DNA from: Lactarius indigo
Taxonomy: Eukaryota; Basidiomycota; Agaricomycetes; Russulales; Russulaceae
NCBI GenBank assembly: GCA_025766275.1
Contig: JAFKAC010000001.1
Location: forward strand, 1,550,001 to 1,614,000
Reading direction: 5' to 3'
DNA length: 64,000 nt
The translations under genes and the position numbers were made by a program. This document shows, piece after piece, positions 1 through 11,609 of this stretch (position 1 is its first letter; every line of letters starts with the position of its first letter). The notes under the pieces were generated by a model. That model made no database searches, was not told the DNA's origin, and saw nothing but the letters and a program-made list of their open reading frames with translations.

Positions 1-439
1 ATGAAGGCATAGTACGTATTACACAGTAAAAGAGATGTTACGATACAGTATAAGTAATTAACGACCATACCGCAACGATATAAGATCGTTCGTACCGTGA
101 AAATTGTTATCCCGTCAATGGTCCTGTTGATCCGTTGAGAAATCAGAATGGGTCCATCATGCCAGTGCATCATGAAATTTAGTGAAAAGTCATGCTAGTC
201 ATGCGGTGGCGCCTGCCAGTGACCGCCATGATGCATGATGGTTCCGATAAGTCACGCGGTGTGGTTATGAATGATGCCTAACTTCAAGTAAAATATGCGC
301 CTAAGTCATCAATCAGTTACCAAGACCGGCAGCACTTGTTAACCGACCTACCATACGTACAAGTGCCCGAACGTGCTAGTGAGCACCTCAACCAACTCAA
401 CCAAATATTAATGTCAAGTTTCAAAGCGACGAACCACCC

Positions 440-1929
440 ACTCTGCTGAGTCTACCCTTTTCCTCATCTGGGATCGACAAGAAGAAACTCGGCGGCCCAA
501 TGATGTCGCACTGGCCATGGCAGAGAGTGAAAGTAGCTGGAAAAGGCAAACGCACCGATGCAATGGTAGGCAATAAGCACACACACCTATAGCCCTGGAA
601 ACTCCCATTGAACTGACATTCCATTCACGAACCACAGGAATCCTCACCTAGGAATGTTCCCGATCTCCCCGTTCTCCCATCGGAGATCATTGAGAAGATC
701 CTGAGAGAGGCCTGCGAGTGGCCACCGAGCGGAGCAGAACGGCAGGTGTTAACCGCTAGCGCTGTCGTCTGCAAATCCTGGTTACCACTTGCCCGGCGCT
801 TGCTTTATCATTCTCTCATCGTAGAGAATGGTCCCGGTGATGCCTTTCGAAAACGCGATCCCTGCGCATTCCTACCGGGAGCACTTCTCCAGCGATCCCA
901 TCTTCTGAGATTCACCCGATCCCTCATCATTCGCGTTCTTAACAAATTCACAGTGACCCTGCCGCTCTTTCCCGAGGATGACACTCCGGAGGGGCGTCGG
1001 GATTGCGTCCGAATTCCTGACTTATTTTTTCTGCTCGCTCACACCCCCCGGCTCCGACACTTGGAGCTGGCCCTGGACAGAGCGCAAAATAAAATAGGCC
1101 CATTCGAAAATCGCATCCTGGGCTGGCTATCGAGCCTCTCGCTGCCTATTGAAGCGCTAGATCTCAGATGTGAGATGCCCTTTGGCTCCACCTTGGTGTA
1201 TGACCTTGTGGGTATTTGGCCAACAATTCGGGCGCTTAGTGTGTTCGCGGGTCATATTGTACCGCCACCAAAGAAGCCTAGCACAAATCTGCACCAATTG
1301 AGGCTTTTTGACCCTTGTTCGGCAGCGGTTATCGAGTGGTTTCTTCCGCCTCCCCCACCAGATGAGCAGTCAAATTTGCAGTTTCTCGAGCTGTATCAAA
1401 TCCCCGAGGAAGCGTTTCCCGTATTGTCCATTCACGGGCCTACCGTTTCCACCTTGACGCTTACATTCCAACCAGCATTCGAAATCTCCCACCTGTTCAC
1501 GAAGTTGGAAGAGCTCGTCATTCTGGCAGGTTCTGGAGCGGTCCCTTCCCTGCGTTCCTGAGAACACTGAAGCATATCAGGTTTCACTTCCTTGACCCCA
1601 TTGCAGATTCAGCTGTAGCTGCTGTTGCTCAGGTGCCCCCCTACGCTTCCAGATCTGCGTGTATTATCCGTCGAAAAGAGTTTCGTTTCCAACAAATACT
1701 ATCCGGACCTACAGGAGACATGCGAGACTCACAGAGTGGAGATCCTGGTATATTCAGTAGACTCGTCTGGGAGAGCAGCGGTATGTACACGCCAGGCATA
1801 CTGACTTGTCTGTGACGTCTGACATTTACTGATTATTGTTACAAGCACCCCTACCACGTAGAAATGGACCGCTTTCCTCGACAATACACGTTCTCTGAGT
1901 TCTTCGACATTGGGGATCGAAGACCCTGA
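440..1929 (+). pseudogene. F-box/LRR-like gene, unit 1 copy, broken
   Basis: This copy aligns along its whole length with the intact copy at 6,737-8,179. It keeps the F-box-like start (LPSEIIEKILREACEW, then VVCKSWLPLARRLLYHSL), the leucine-rich middle and the last exon (VEMDRFPRQYTFSEFFDIGD, ending near 1,929). It is broken in at least two places. The start codon of the short first exon is lost (GGATCGACAAG where the intact copy has GGATGGACAAG). A small indel near 1,530-1,545 shifts the frame and brings a stop at 1,559-1,561. The splice sites around 590-640 and 1,770-1,850 are still recognisable, so decay is fairly recent. A shortened protein from another start cannot be excluded. Confidence 0.75.
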
Positions 1930-2011
1930 AGAATGACCTCCAGCCCTCGCGGTGGGACATCGTCATTTGGCCTGAGCAGCAGAGGCCCATATGCACATGG
2001 TCTAAATAGAA

Positions 2012-2482
2012 TTACAAGTAGATCGAGACATTAGTACACTGTACTTTTGGGCCTGCATAGCGTTCCGTACGCCAAAGCGATTCCAACTGTTCACGATGTA
2101 GCGCAAACTTGGGTCTCCTCCATATACTTTTCCCTCCCTTTGGGAGTAAATTTGCATCTATTTTCTGAATGTCCGTGAAGTAGGGTATCTTTGGGAGCCC
2201 AACTAAAGCCTTGGAAATAAGCATTTCTATCTTCTGCAGATCCGTGCTCCGGGCCCGAGAGCCCGGCTTCATGTTCTCCACAGTATGCCTAGTGTACCGC
2301 CACGTGAAACCGGTAATGCAGTGACCAATGCCACGTATGCTCGTCTCAGTGCCCAGCTCAAACTGTGGGTCAGCTTCAGGGAGATTCAGGGATGAGTAGG
2401 GAGTCGACTGGGAGACTTTGCTTTCGTCTTCGGCATCCAAGGATTTCGGATCTGTCTGAAATTCAAATAGAAGGTTTCTCAT
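2012..2482 (-). CDS. hypothetical protein, 156 aa
   Basis: A single open frame runs from an ATG at 2,482 to a stop at 2,012. I do not recognise the protein. It is mostly polar, with a segment around residues 85-120 (LISKALVGLPKIPYFTDIQ) that looks globular, and it has no evident signal peptide or membrane helix. It lies tail-to-tail with the unit 1 F-box pseudogene. A decayed relative lies at the same place in unit 2 (about 5,640-6,115), so the segment was duplicated together with the F-box gene. It may be a piece of a larger gene captured by the duplication. Whether it is expressed is unknown. Confidence 0.35.
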   Translation of the reverse strand: MRNLLFEFQTDPKSLDAEDESKVSQSTPYSSLNLPEADPQFELGTETSIRGIGHCITGFTWRYTRHTVENMKPGSRARSTDLQKIEMLISKALVGLPKIPYFTDIQKIDANLLPKGGKSIWRRPKFALHREQLESLWRTERYAGPKVQCTNVSIYL

Positions 2483-3369
2483 CTGTGATCTTTATTTAGA
2501 CCTCAAGATAAGCGTAACGTCGAAAAGTGTATAGGGTGATTTAAGGTAACTTGCTGTGATGCTAGTCTATTAGAACTTTGGTTAGCTTTCGCTGACGTGT
2601 ACGCATAGTACTATGATTTTTAGCTAATAAGGACGTACTGTGGGTCGCCAGCAGCGTGCACATTGCCTATTGTTGGATATGTACGTGGCGCTCACTACAT
2701 TACGCACAGTTCGTGAGCCCGCCATATCATATAATGGACCTACCTGTGGGATTTCGCGATGTATTAAGAGCTTTCGCAATAGACGGAAGTAAATTAACTA
2801 TCACCTCCCGAAACGTCACATCTAGAGTACATCAAGTTGAAACATCCACAGCTTCGTTGTGTGTCAGATAGTGTCTGAATTCCTCAGTCCAGGACCGGAT
2901 CCAGTCGACCTTCTTTCCATGTCATGACGAGCTTCGACGTCTCGCAATAATAAAAGCTTCTTTCTTCTCTTGATGTTATCGCGTTACCATTGTCTTCTTA
3001 TTGACCAGTTGGGAAACCAGAATTAGTCCATCACGCGTCCGAACCAGATTTTTGACTGGCGAAAGCAAGTACGAACTTGAAAGAGCTGTGTTTGTGTTAC
3101 CGTGATCAGCCCAGCCACGGCGGTATATGTCGACTTCCAACTCACCTGGGGTACAGTCAAAAGATAGTCTTCCTGGTGTACCAAGACCTATAGCGCTTAT
3201 CAACCGCCACACCCCAAGGACCAAAGCCTGAGGCCGATGATGCGTACAAACGCCCGAGCGTATCCCTGGCGGCGAATGCTGTGACTCAGAGCGTTTGAAT
3301 TTCAAGTTGAAACCAAAAGTACGTTTTCGTGACGGACTCGGACCGCTTTCCCGGCTCAGCTCATCCAGG

Positions 3370-4836
3370 ATGGACAAGAGGAATCATAATCCTGGCGATC
3401 CAATGGTGTTACTCTGGCCATGGTACAGGGGAAAAGAAGCTGGAAGAGGCGAGTACATCGATACCACGGTAGGTAATAACCAACCGACGCTCGTAGCCTT
3501 GGCAACTCCTACTGACCTGACACCATCATCGTGAATTCATTTCATGAACCGCAGAAAGTCTCGCCTCGAAATGTTCACATTCTCCTCACTCTCCCATTGA
3601 AGATCATTAACACGATCCTGAGAGAAGCCTGCGAGTGGCCGCTGAGGAGAGCAGAATGACAGATGTTGACCGCTGCCTCCCTCGTCTGCAAATCCTGGTT
3701 GCCTCTTGCCCAACACTTGCTTTATCGTTCTGTCACTGTACTATAGCATAGCCCTGCCTACATCTCTCGGAGTCCCGGTACATTTATAACGGGAGCACTT
3801 CTCCAGTGATCCCACCTTCTGAGGTTCACCCAGTCGCTTTCCATTCACACCCTTGGCAAATTTCCGGCAACCCTGCCGCTCTTTTCTGAGGACTCCGCTC
3901 CAGAGGGGAGTCGGGAATGCGTCCGAATTCCTGACTTCTTTTTCCTCTTCGCTCACACACCCCAGCTCCGATACGTGGAGCTCTCCGTGGACTTGGCGCA
4001 AACGAACATAGGCCCATTCGAACCCCATATCCTGGGTTGGCTGTCAAGTCTCGTCTTACCTATTGAAGCGCTAGACTTCAATGATTGGGGGCTCTCTTTC
4101 ACTCTACCTTTGTCTATGAACTCGTGTGTATATGGCCAACGATTCGGGCGCTTCGTGAGTTGACACATTATAATGAACTGCCGCTAGAGAGGCCAAGCGC
4201 AAGTCTGCGTGAACTGAGGCTCCCTATTAATTCCTTGGCCGCCCTTATCAGGTGGCTGCTCCCGCATCCCCTGCCAAATGAGCCGTCAAATTTGCGATTT
4301 CTTGAGCTGTACGAACTCCCCGAGGAAGCGCGTGCCGCGCTGTCCGTTCATGGGCCTAGCGTTTCCACCCTGACACTTTGGCGCCAACCAGCTTTCGAAA
4401 TCGCTCACCTGTTCACAAAGTTAGAAGAGCTCGTCATCGCGGGCGTGGTCTGGAGCAGCCCGCTCCCTGGGTTCCCAAGGACGCTGAAACACATCAGGAT
4501 TCGCGTACCTGGGTTCAGGTCAAATTCTGCTGTACCTGCGGTCGCGCGGATGCTCCCCATGCTTCCAGATCTTCGTCTATTATCTATTGAAACGGCATTT
4601 ACTTCCAACGAGCACTACCCGGATCTACAGGAGGCGTGCAAGACTCACAGAGTGGAGATCCTAGTAAATTCAGTAGACTCGTCTGGAAGAAGGGCAGTAA
4701 GTACACGCCATAGGTTCCGACCTGTCTGCGACGTTGATCATTCACTGATTACTACTATAAGTACCCCTATCTCGTAGAGATGGATCGCTTTCCTCGACAA
4801 TACACGTTCTCCGAGTTCTTCGATGGAGGACTCTGA
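3370..4836 (+). pseudogene. F-box/LRR-like gene, unit 2 copy, broken
   Basis: This is the second copy of the tandem family. The first-exon start survives (MDKRN..., ATG at 3,370). In the F-box region the codon CGA of the intact copy is TGA (near 3,656; AGAATGACAG against AGAACGACAG). A second lesion follows near 3,740-3,765, where ACTATAGCATAG interrupts the frame. The downstream LRR-like half remains open from about 4,085 to 4,777 and closely matches the intact copy (LRELRLPINSLAALIRWLLP; SVHGPSVSTLTLWRQPAFEI). The last exon is recognisable to FSEFFDGGL and a stop at 4,834-4,836. The 3' half could be transcribed, but no full F-box protein can be made. Confidence 0.8.
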
Positions 4837-5639
4837 AAAGGTGTTCGGCCCTCTGGGTGAGACGCGTACCAATTCGTCGTCTGACCAAGGCCCATGTACA
4901 CACGGGACGTTCGTTGGAGGTACCAAGAGGTCTCTCACAGCCGCGATCATGTATGATCGGCCGATACAGTTGTTTCTATTGCCTTCGTCCCATGGGAAAC
5001 CGGCACTCTCATCTCTTCCTCGCATCGACGTAGTTTCTTGGGTATTACAAACGAATAATAAACATCGGCATCCGCTCTTCGCTCCTAGCCTCGGTCATAG
5101 CATAGCGAGTGCGTTAAAGCTAGACTGGGCACAGCACAGTCCATGAAGTGCACTTGGACTGGGAATCGTTCTTTTCGTGATGAAATAGTGAAAAATACCA
5201 ACCAACAAAGTACATAACGTTTCAACATGGTGGCAAGAATTTAATGTCCCAATTGCCTTCTGCCACTTTCCTCGACGAAAGGCTCAATATCTGACTCAGT
5301 TGTGCGAATTCAAGGTCTAGGTTGGGTTCTTCGCAAATTTTTCACCAGAAGATAGATTCAAGTTCGCGATTGTGGCAACGCAGAGTGGAAAAAAATCCGA
5401 GATAAAACCCGACGTTCGTTCCTCCCTTCGCTTAATAACGCCAATGCTAGCATGGCTCCCAGGGCAGAAGAAAGGTTGCTGTATAACGTAATCGAGTCAG
5501 AGAAACCGGACTAGAGAGGACTCGCCACTGCTCCGCCTCAGAGATTTGAGTAACTGAAAAAGTGAACACGCCCGGCTCTCCTGGCTCCCGGCTCGAGGTC
5601 GTTCACGGCTTAGCACGAACCTGGATCTCCTACTTTGGA

Positions 5640-6115
5640 GTCATTATGCATATGTTCTCGGAGTGTCCGAGAAGTTGAAAGCCGGTGACAATACGCACCC
5701 ATTATTAAAAGGAGAACCCCAGGGTTTCTTCCGACATGATATCGCTAGGGAGCCCAATATAGCCTTGCGAATAAGAACTTGTGTCCTCCGCACAACGCAG
5801 TCAGATCCTCGCTTCGGGCCTGAGAGCCCAGCTCTGAGTTCTCCTTCAAGCTCTCATACAGGATGCTCAGTGCACCAATACCACTTTAGATGCAGCGTAT
5901 CCTTGTCTCTGTGAGGGGCCATAACGAACTCGTGGTGCACACCGTCTCCTAAACCAACTTGTGGGTCAGCTTCAAGGATCACGCTGCAGACTAGTGGGAC
6001 ATATCGTTCTGTTCCCTAGATCGACCTATTCAGAGTCGGGGCGTCTCTCTCGTCTTTAGCACGCCAAAGATCTTGCATTCGTCAGAAATTTGGTTAGATT
6101 TTTCCATCTGTTATC
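5640..6115 (-). pseudogene. decayed relative of the 156-aa unit 1 gene
   Basis: This stretch is the unit 2 counterpart of the minus-strand gene at 2,012-2,482. Blocks such as cgggcc(c/t)gagagccc and the preceding gcctt(g)gaataag are shared in the same order and spacing. No long open frame remains on the minus strand, so I read it as a remnant. The plus-strand frame at 5,663-5,914 is a by-product. Confidence 0.5.
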
Positions 6116-6736
6116 ACAACAGTGATTAGACCTCGAGCTAAGCGGAACTTCAAGAAGTGACAGTGATTCGATCAACAGTCAATTTAAACTTCGGTCAGAT
6201 TTCACAGACACATATGACTTTTAGCTAATAAGGACGTACCGTACTGTGGGCCAGCAATTTACTTGCTTATCATTAGAGATGTATAGCACTATCTCCATCA
6301 TTTGGCCGCACGTCGAAACCTTAAACATGTCATGTAATGGTCCCCTCAGAAGATCATAATTTGAACTAGAAGGACGTAAGATAACATCACATCCAGAGTC
6401 AATCAATGAATAGGCACAGCCTCACTCTGTATCAGATAGTTTCTGGGTTATTCGTTCCGTGAAACTTGTCATCGCATCCCCATCGACTTCATTGATTAGT
6501 CGGGAAATCGAATAAAGCTCGAATCAGATTTTGAATTAGTGAGAAAGTCGGTGTTCAACTTACCTGAGATCGATTTTCTACTAAATCAACTGTAACAGCG
6601 CTTATCAACCGCCACAATCTAACGGCCGAAGGCTGACTGGTGCTGACAATGATCGTGCAAGCGCCTGGGCTGGCCGCGGGCACTTGAATCAAGTATCAGC
6701 GTCGACATTTGCTCCAATCACTCTCCCTCAACCAGG

Positions 6737-8179
6737 ATGGACAAGAGGAAGGTCCTCAGTCCAATGGTGTTGCTCTGGCCATGGCGGAAAGCGAAAGTAG
6801 CTGGGAGATCCAAGCACACTGACGCCACGGTATGTGAACAAAGGACTCACGCTCGTCGCCTTGGCAACTGCCACTGAACTGACATTTAATTTACCACAGA
6901 AAACCTCACATCGGAATGTTCCCGTTCTCCCCTCTCTCCCATTGGAGATTGTCGACAGGATCCTGAGAGAAGCCTGCGAGTGGCCGCTGGGCGGAGCAGA
7001 ACGACAGATGTTGACAGCTTGCGCCCTCGTCTGCAAATCTTGGCTGTCACTTACCCGGCGCTTGCTCTATCATTCTCTCACCGTGGAGAGTAGCCGCGCC
7101 TACGCTTCTCGGAAACCCGGAACACTTGGACCGGAAGCACTTCTTCATCGATCCCATCTTCTTGGGTTTATTCGGTCACTTTCCATTCGCGTCATTGACG
7201 AGTACACAGCGACCCTCCCGCCCTTTCCCGACGCTCCACAGGGGAGCCAGGAATGCGTGCGAATTCCGGACTTCCTTTCTCTACTCGCCCACATCCCCCG
7301 GCTCCGCGATTTGCGCCTCTCAGTGGACTGGGCTCATAAAAATACGCACTCATTCGAGCCCCATGTCCTGGGTTGGCTGTCGAGCCTCGAACTTCCCATA
7401 GAGGTGCTAGACCTCAAATATGGTAGACCCTTTGACTCCCCCTTGGTCTATGACCTCGTGGGTATCTGGCCGACGATTCGGGCGCTTCGTGTGCTCACGG
7501 GTTATAGTGGACTACCGCCAGTGGTGTCGAGCCTATGTTTGCGTGAACTGAGGCTCCCTATCAATTCCTTGGCCACCCTTATCGGGTGGCTGCTCCCGCA
7601 TCCCCCGCCAAATGAACCGTCAAATTTGCGATTTCTTGAGCTGTACGAAATCTCCGAGGAAGCGCGTGCCGTATTGTCCGTTCATGGGCCCAGTGTTTCC
7701 ACCCTGACGCTTACACGTCAACCAGCCTTCGGAATTGCTCACCTGTTCACAAAGCTGGAAGAGCTCGTCATCGCAGGCCCGTTCTGGAGCAATCCACTCC
7801 CTGCGTTCCCGAGAACGCTGAAACATATCAGGCTGCAGGTCCATGCGTTCATGTCCGATGCTGTTATAGCTGCAATCGCACAAGTGCTCCCTGTACTTCC
7901 GGATTTGCGCGTAATATCTATCGAAGAGACACTTATCCACGACAAGCACTATTCGGATTTGCAGGGTGCGTGCGAGACTCACAGAGTGGAGATCCTGGAA
8001 AATTCAGTAGACTCGTCTGGACGAACAGTGGTGAGTACATGTCAAGAGTACCGACTTGTTTGCGACGCCTGTTGTTCACTGATTACTGCTATAAGCATCC
8101 CTATCTCGTAGAGATGGACTGCTTTCCTCGACAATACACCTTCTCCGAGTTCTTCGACATTGGGGATCGAAGACTCTGA
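6737..8179 (+). CDS. F-box/LRR-like protein, intact copy (435 aa)
   Basis: Three exons (6,737-6,829; 6,900-8,030; 8,096-8,179) sum to 1,308 bases with no internal stop. Exon 1 encodes a short basic leader (MDKRKVLSPMVLLWPWRKAK). Residues about 40-85 read as an F-box: LPSLPLEIVDRILREACEW, then LVCKSWLSLTRRLLYHSLTV. The rest is leucine-rich with LRR-like spacing (LRDLRLSVDW, LRELRLPINS, LRFLELYEIS, LEELVIAG, LPDLRVISIE). The last exon (HPYLVEMDCFPRQYTFSEFF) is kept in all three copies, which supports the second intron (gtgagt...ataag). F-box proteins usually recruit substrates to SCF ubiquitin ligases. Large, fast-evolving F-box families are common in mushroom genomes. The target is unknown. 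Only this copy of the three looks functional. Confidence 0.8.
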
Positions 8180-9138
8180 AGGATGACCTTCGGCCCTCTC
8201 GGTGGGACATCGTCGCTTGACTTGAGCAGCAGAGGGCCATATGCGCGCAAGTCCGATGAAACCCGATCGTACGGGGCGCTCGTTCGAGTTACCGGGAGAT
8301 TTCTCACGCTTCGGAGATATCGATTCTGTATGGTCAGCTGACACAGTTGTTACTGTTGCCTTTGTCCGGAGAAACCGGCACTCTCATTCCTTCCTCATAT
8401 CGACGTGATACTGTATCTTGCATAGCAATAAACAGACTTTAATTGACGTCAAATTTTCACCTGTTATAGCATGACGAGCACGCCAAAGCTAGACTGTACA
8501 TACAATCACTATCCCGAGGTGCCGGTTCCCCTTTGAATCTCTCGATTTAGATCTGGCTTAGCTAGCTCAATTAGGAAATTAAGCAACGACCGGCATCACA
8601 GTGTTGTGTGCCTCCGAAAGTGCCTCGTCGATCTCCCTGCTGCCCTGAATCTCGGTGTGAGGTCCTGTGCCTTGTAGCTGACTTCTTTTGCAGCTGTGCT
8701 TCGTTTGCTCCACTGCCGATCAATCTAACAAACGACCAGGTGGCTGCAACGCTAGAGAGCTGTGCAGACGTACGGAAACCGCAAGGAAGTCTCATGGGAA
8801 ACTGCACGGCACCTTGTCGTAGATCGGGGAGGGCCTTGGCATTGCCAGGGCAGTTGGTTGTTAAAGCCCTAATGTTCGGTATGACGACAATTCGTTCACG
8901 TCGTGTGAACATAAAGACATAAGCCATGTCACACGAGTAAGATTGACGATGTGGAGGACAACATGAGTGTGGGAGTAGAGGATTCGTATTAGTGATGATG
9001 TACGACAGCAACACGCCATTCTATGACACGGTCACTTGATGATACAGTACAACAATTCTACAGGCAAAGCAGTTGCAAGAAATATTGGGGACGACTCTTC
9101 AGATTTGTTGGTTCAAACCTGAGTTCGTGACGTCCACC
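8180..9138. other. intergenic, no supported gene
   Basis: The first 300 bases continue the duplicated unit and resemble the sequence after the unit 2 F-box copy at 4,840-5,040. Overlapping frames at 8,571-9,014 (minus) and 8,608-8,922 (plus) show no recognisable domain. I see no RNA gene. Confidence 0.5.
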
Positions 9139-9843
9139 TCAGCTGTGACCTTGCAGCCGACGGTCGATGTTCTGTCTCCAGCGCACGTAGATTCCTTCTT
9201 CCATGGATGGTGCATAACGACACATTTCGAAGAGTGAAAGCTGTTCCATGAAGCCTGCATTCGGCCAGATTTGCTCACGATCTGGTCCAAATGGTGGGTG
9301 AGAATCTGTCAGACAGGGCAGGTATGAACACAGCCTTACGACGTCGAACTATGTCCAAGGCTTCGGCGGAACTGACACGTCTGGACCACATAACTGGAGC
9401 AGCACAAGTCAATGAATAGATCGGAGCAGGCGTGGAGAACCCATTCGGTCTTACCATAGGCAGCCATAATGGTAGCACCGCGTGACAGGCCGTGTACTCC
9501 ATGGATGAGGACTACACCGCCAGCGTTGAGAGCCTCATCGACGAAACGACAGACGGACGGCATCCAAATGAGAAGATCTTCATGATGCGCATCTTGAACT
9601 GGCACACGCATGTGTCTTATACCAGACTGCGGGTGCTCGGCAGGGATCGGTTCGGTGCAGACCGAGACTATGTGTGTGATGCGGCGTTCTGTCAAAGAGC
9701 GGGTAGATTGTGCCGAAACAAGGCTAAAGAGTGGGAAGGAGTCATATGGGATCAGAGTTCATGGCAGATTTCCAAAATGAAAATACTGACTTTCCCAAAT
9801 AGAGCCGTCCATCAATGATGGGGCTGACATTCTTGAAACCCAT
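9139..9843 (-). CDS. dual-specificity phosphatase-like protein, predicted inactive (Cys to Gly, STYX-like)
   Basis: Four exons read on the minus strand (9843-9791, 9723-9455, 9393-9340, 9281-9139) sum to 519 bases, giving 172 aa without internal stops. The fold signature is clear: IIDGRLYLGNLVSAQSTRSL, then ITHIVSVCTEP, VPVQDAHHEDLL and the general-acid Asp region, CRFVDEAL, the P-loop, and the C-terminal EALDIVRRHREQIWPNAGFM. In active enzymes the P-loop is HCxxGxSRS. Here it reads HGVHGLSRGA: the nucleophilic Cys is Gly (GGA codon) and the Ser after Arg is also Gly. Cys-to-Gly is the same change that makes animal STYX a pseudophosphatase. All splice sites and the frame are intact, so this does not look like an ordinary dead gene. 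It probably binds phosphoproteins without hydrolysing them, unless decay has only just begun. Confidence 0.8.
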
Positions 9844-10729
9844 TTAAGAATAGTACGCGAGTTGTCTGGATAATATGGTTTGCTGTTGTCCCTTTGCTGG
9901 GGAGCGAGTTCAGGTTGACCATTCCAGTTTAGCGGCCTCGTATTTGAAGGAGGACTCAAGATACGGACGTTGTTCAGTCCGGAAGTCATTCGGGTATTGA
10001 GCTCGCCGCAGGGTAATGTTTCGTTGTCTCCCATAGTAGAGATGTAGATGGTGTAGGGCGGTGTTAGACAGCGGCGGAGCACTGCCCATCGCGGCACGTG
10101 GCGCCTATCAACACCAATGCAAGACATCTCCAAATGATATAAGTCAAACCAATTTAAACGCCCGGACCGTCCTTGTTCGGCTGCGGCTGTGAAAAACGGA
10201 CCGGGTGGTGTTCCATTCCCGCGAATTCATTTCTCCTCTCCACCACACTTTGGCATCACCATTAGTAATTTCATCTTCTCCGTGCTCCATTGACCTGAAC
10301 CCACATGTCAAGTTATTTTTGTTGTTCACGTTCATGGAGAGCGCGTGCACGTACTGCTTCGAGTCTCAACAATCGTGTGAGAATAGGTGATGGTGTGGGG
10401 CACTGTGCTCACCAAAAACGCGCGGTCCGGGACCGACACGCCTTCTCCACGCACATCAAGACGCACATGCCAGATTCGGGCACTCCAAGGTAAGCACGTC
10501 ACCCCCACGCACCTACAGACACGCCCCCAGCACGCCATTGCTGAGTCCAGGGCCAGGACCCGCCACACAGAGAGCACAATTGGGGTTATTGGTGGAGGCA
10601 CCCCACGATCATACTGGCCATCCGGGCATCTCCGAGTCTACGTGCAACGTTTATAATGGATACTCGGAACATTGACACGCAATTATCTACCCTCTTACAC
10701 CTGAACCCTGACCTCGCGCAATTGAATCA
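9844..10729. other. intergenic, nothing recognised
   Basis: Several short frames overlap on both strands, with no domain and no paralogue within the window. This stretch holds the upstream regions of both flanking genes: the phosphatase-like gene (minus) and the small basic gene (plus). Confidence 0.4.
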
Positions 10730-11323
10730 ATGTTTGAGATTGACTGGGATACGGTGAGTATATCAATAGGGTGTTTTTTTTAGAAAATAAGAAATTCATT
10801 GATTCTTGCATCGATTCTGATGCTATAGGAAGAAGACCGCCGCCGGCGTCGTCGCAAGGCATCGACCATCCATGGCTGGCTCTGCATGTGGCGAGGGACC
10901 CTCGTCGGAAACGAAAGGGAACGCCAGCGTGGCCGTCGCGAGATGAAGGAGGCGCGCGCTGTCCGTGCATACTACCGTCAGCGGGCACATGAAACTGCGG
11001 GCGGGGGCACCGGCCCGTTCTCGCTCTTCCGCTTGGGTAGCCTCAGCAACGGCAAGCGTAATGCGAACACTACGGCACCTGCTCCTCCGCCGGCGCCCGC
11101 ACAGCGCCCACCACAGCGGCACAGGTCTCACAGCTCCCAACATCACTACCACCATGGCGGCGGGAATCGGACCCAGCAGCAGCCTCCGCAAAACCGCCCT
11201 GCGCCCGTTCAACGTAAGAGCAGCAGCAGACACGCCCCCCAGGAGCCCATGCGGCAGCGTAGTTCACACTCCGCCAAGAGCAGGCCAAGTACCTCGCGAC
11301 GACCATCGGCGGCACGGCGTTGA
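10730..11323 (+). CDS. small basic low-complexity protein, 172 aa, unknown
   Basis: Two exons (10,730-10,753 and 10,829-11,323) sum to 519 bases. The first encodes only MFEIDWDT; the gtgagt donor and tgctatag acceptor keep phase. The protein starts with an acidic/basic junction (EEDRRRRRRKAST), has a Trp-containing stretch (IHGWLCMWRGTLVGN) and an Arg/Glu-rich helix-like stretch (ERERQRGRREMKEARAVRAY). It ends in a disordered tail rich in Pro, Gln, His, Ser and Arg. There is no signal peptide or membrane segment. A nuclear or nucleic-acid-binding role would fit the composition, but this is a guess. Coding status rests on the splice fit and the absence of stops. Confidence 0.45.
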
Positions 11324-11609
11324 CAGACCGGTTATTGTTTATGAGCGAGCTCGCGGATTCCATGAGGATTGTATTTGTCTGTTCCTTCCCGATCTTACGC
11401 GAGTGCTCCCTTTTTTTCAGGGTTGCCAAGCCCTTTTTTAATTCGACTTATTACCTCTCTATTTCCCTCTGTCGACCCGCGCTTGTGTATCGAATTAAGA
11501 GATCACATAGTGGCTTTATCCGTCCCAGCTGTAACTCCAGGACCTTGAATTGGCCATGTACGTTTGCACGGTGTAATACCTTGGCCTCTTGGCGCGTTAT
11601 GATTACTAT
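11324..11609. other. spacer before tandem repeat array
   Basis: A short stretch between the basic protein gene and the repeat array. It is T-rich downstream of the stop codon and may hold the 3' end of the preceding transcript. No gene is seen. Confidence 0.4.

Larger units (their letters stand above)
60..8560. repeat. three-unit tandem segmental duplication carrying the F-box genes
   Basis: Three head-to-tail units share genic and non-genic sequence. Approximate limits are 60-2,900, 2,900-6,440 and 6,440-8,560. Each unit opens with a related non-coding stretch (around 90-170, 2,965-3,040 and 6,450-6,530), followed by an F-box-like gene. Units 1 and 2 also share a minus-strand segment after the gene. 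The shared string ttttagctaataaggacgta near 2,620 and 6,220 lies in otherwise non-coding DNA, so whole blocks were copied, not just the gene. Unit 3 lacks the trailing minus-strand segment. Limits are by eye and good to perhaps 100 bases. Confidence 0.8.

Noticed and set aside
8571..9014. 147-aa minus-strand frame considered as a possible hydrophobin or other secreted protein
   Set aside because: The eight-Cys hydrophobin pattern is absent in all three frames, and there is no signal peptide.
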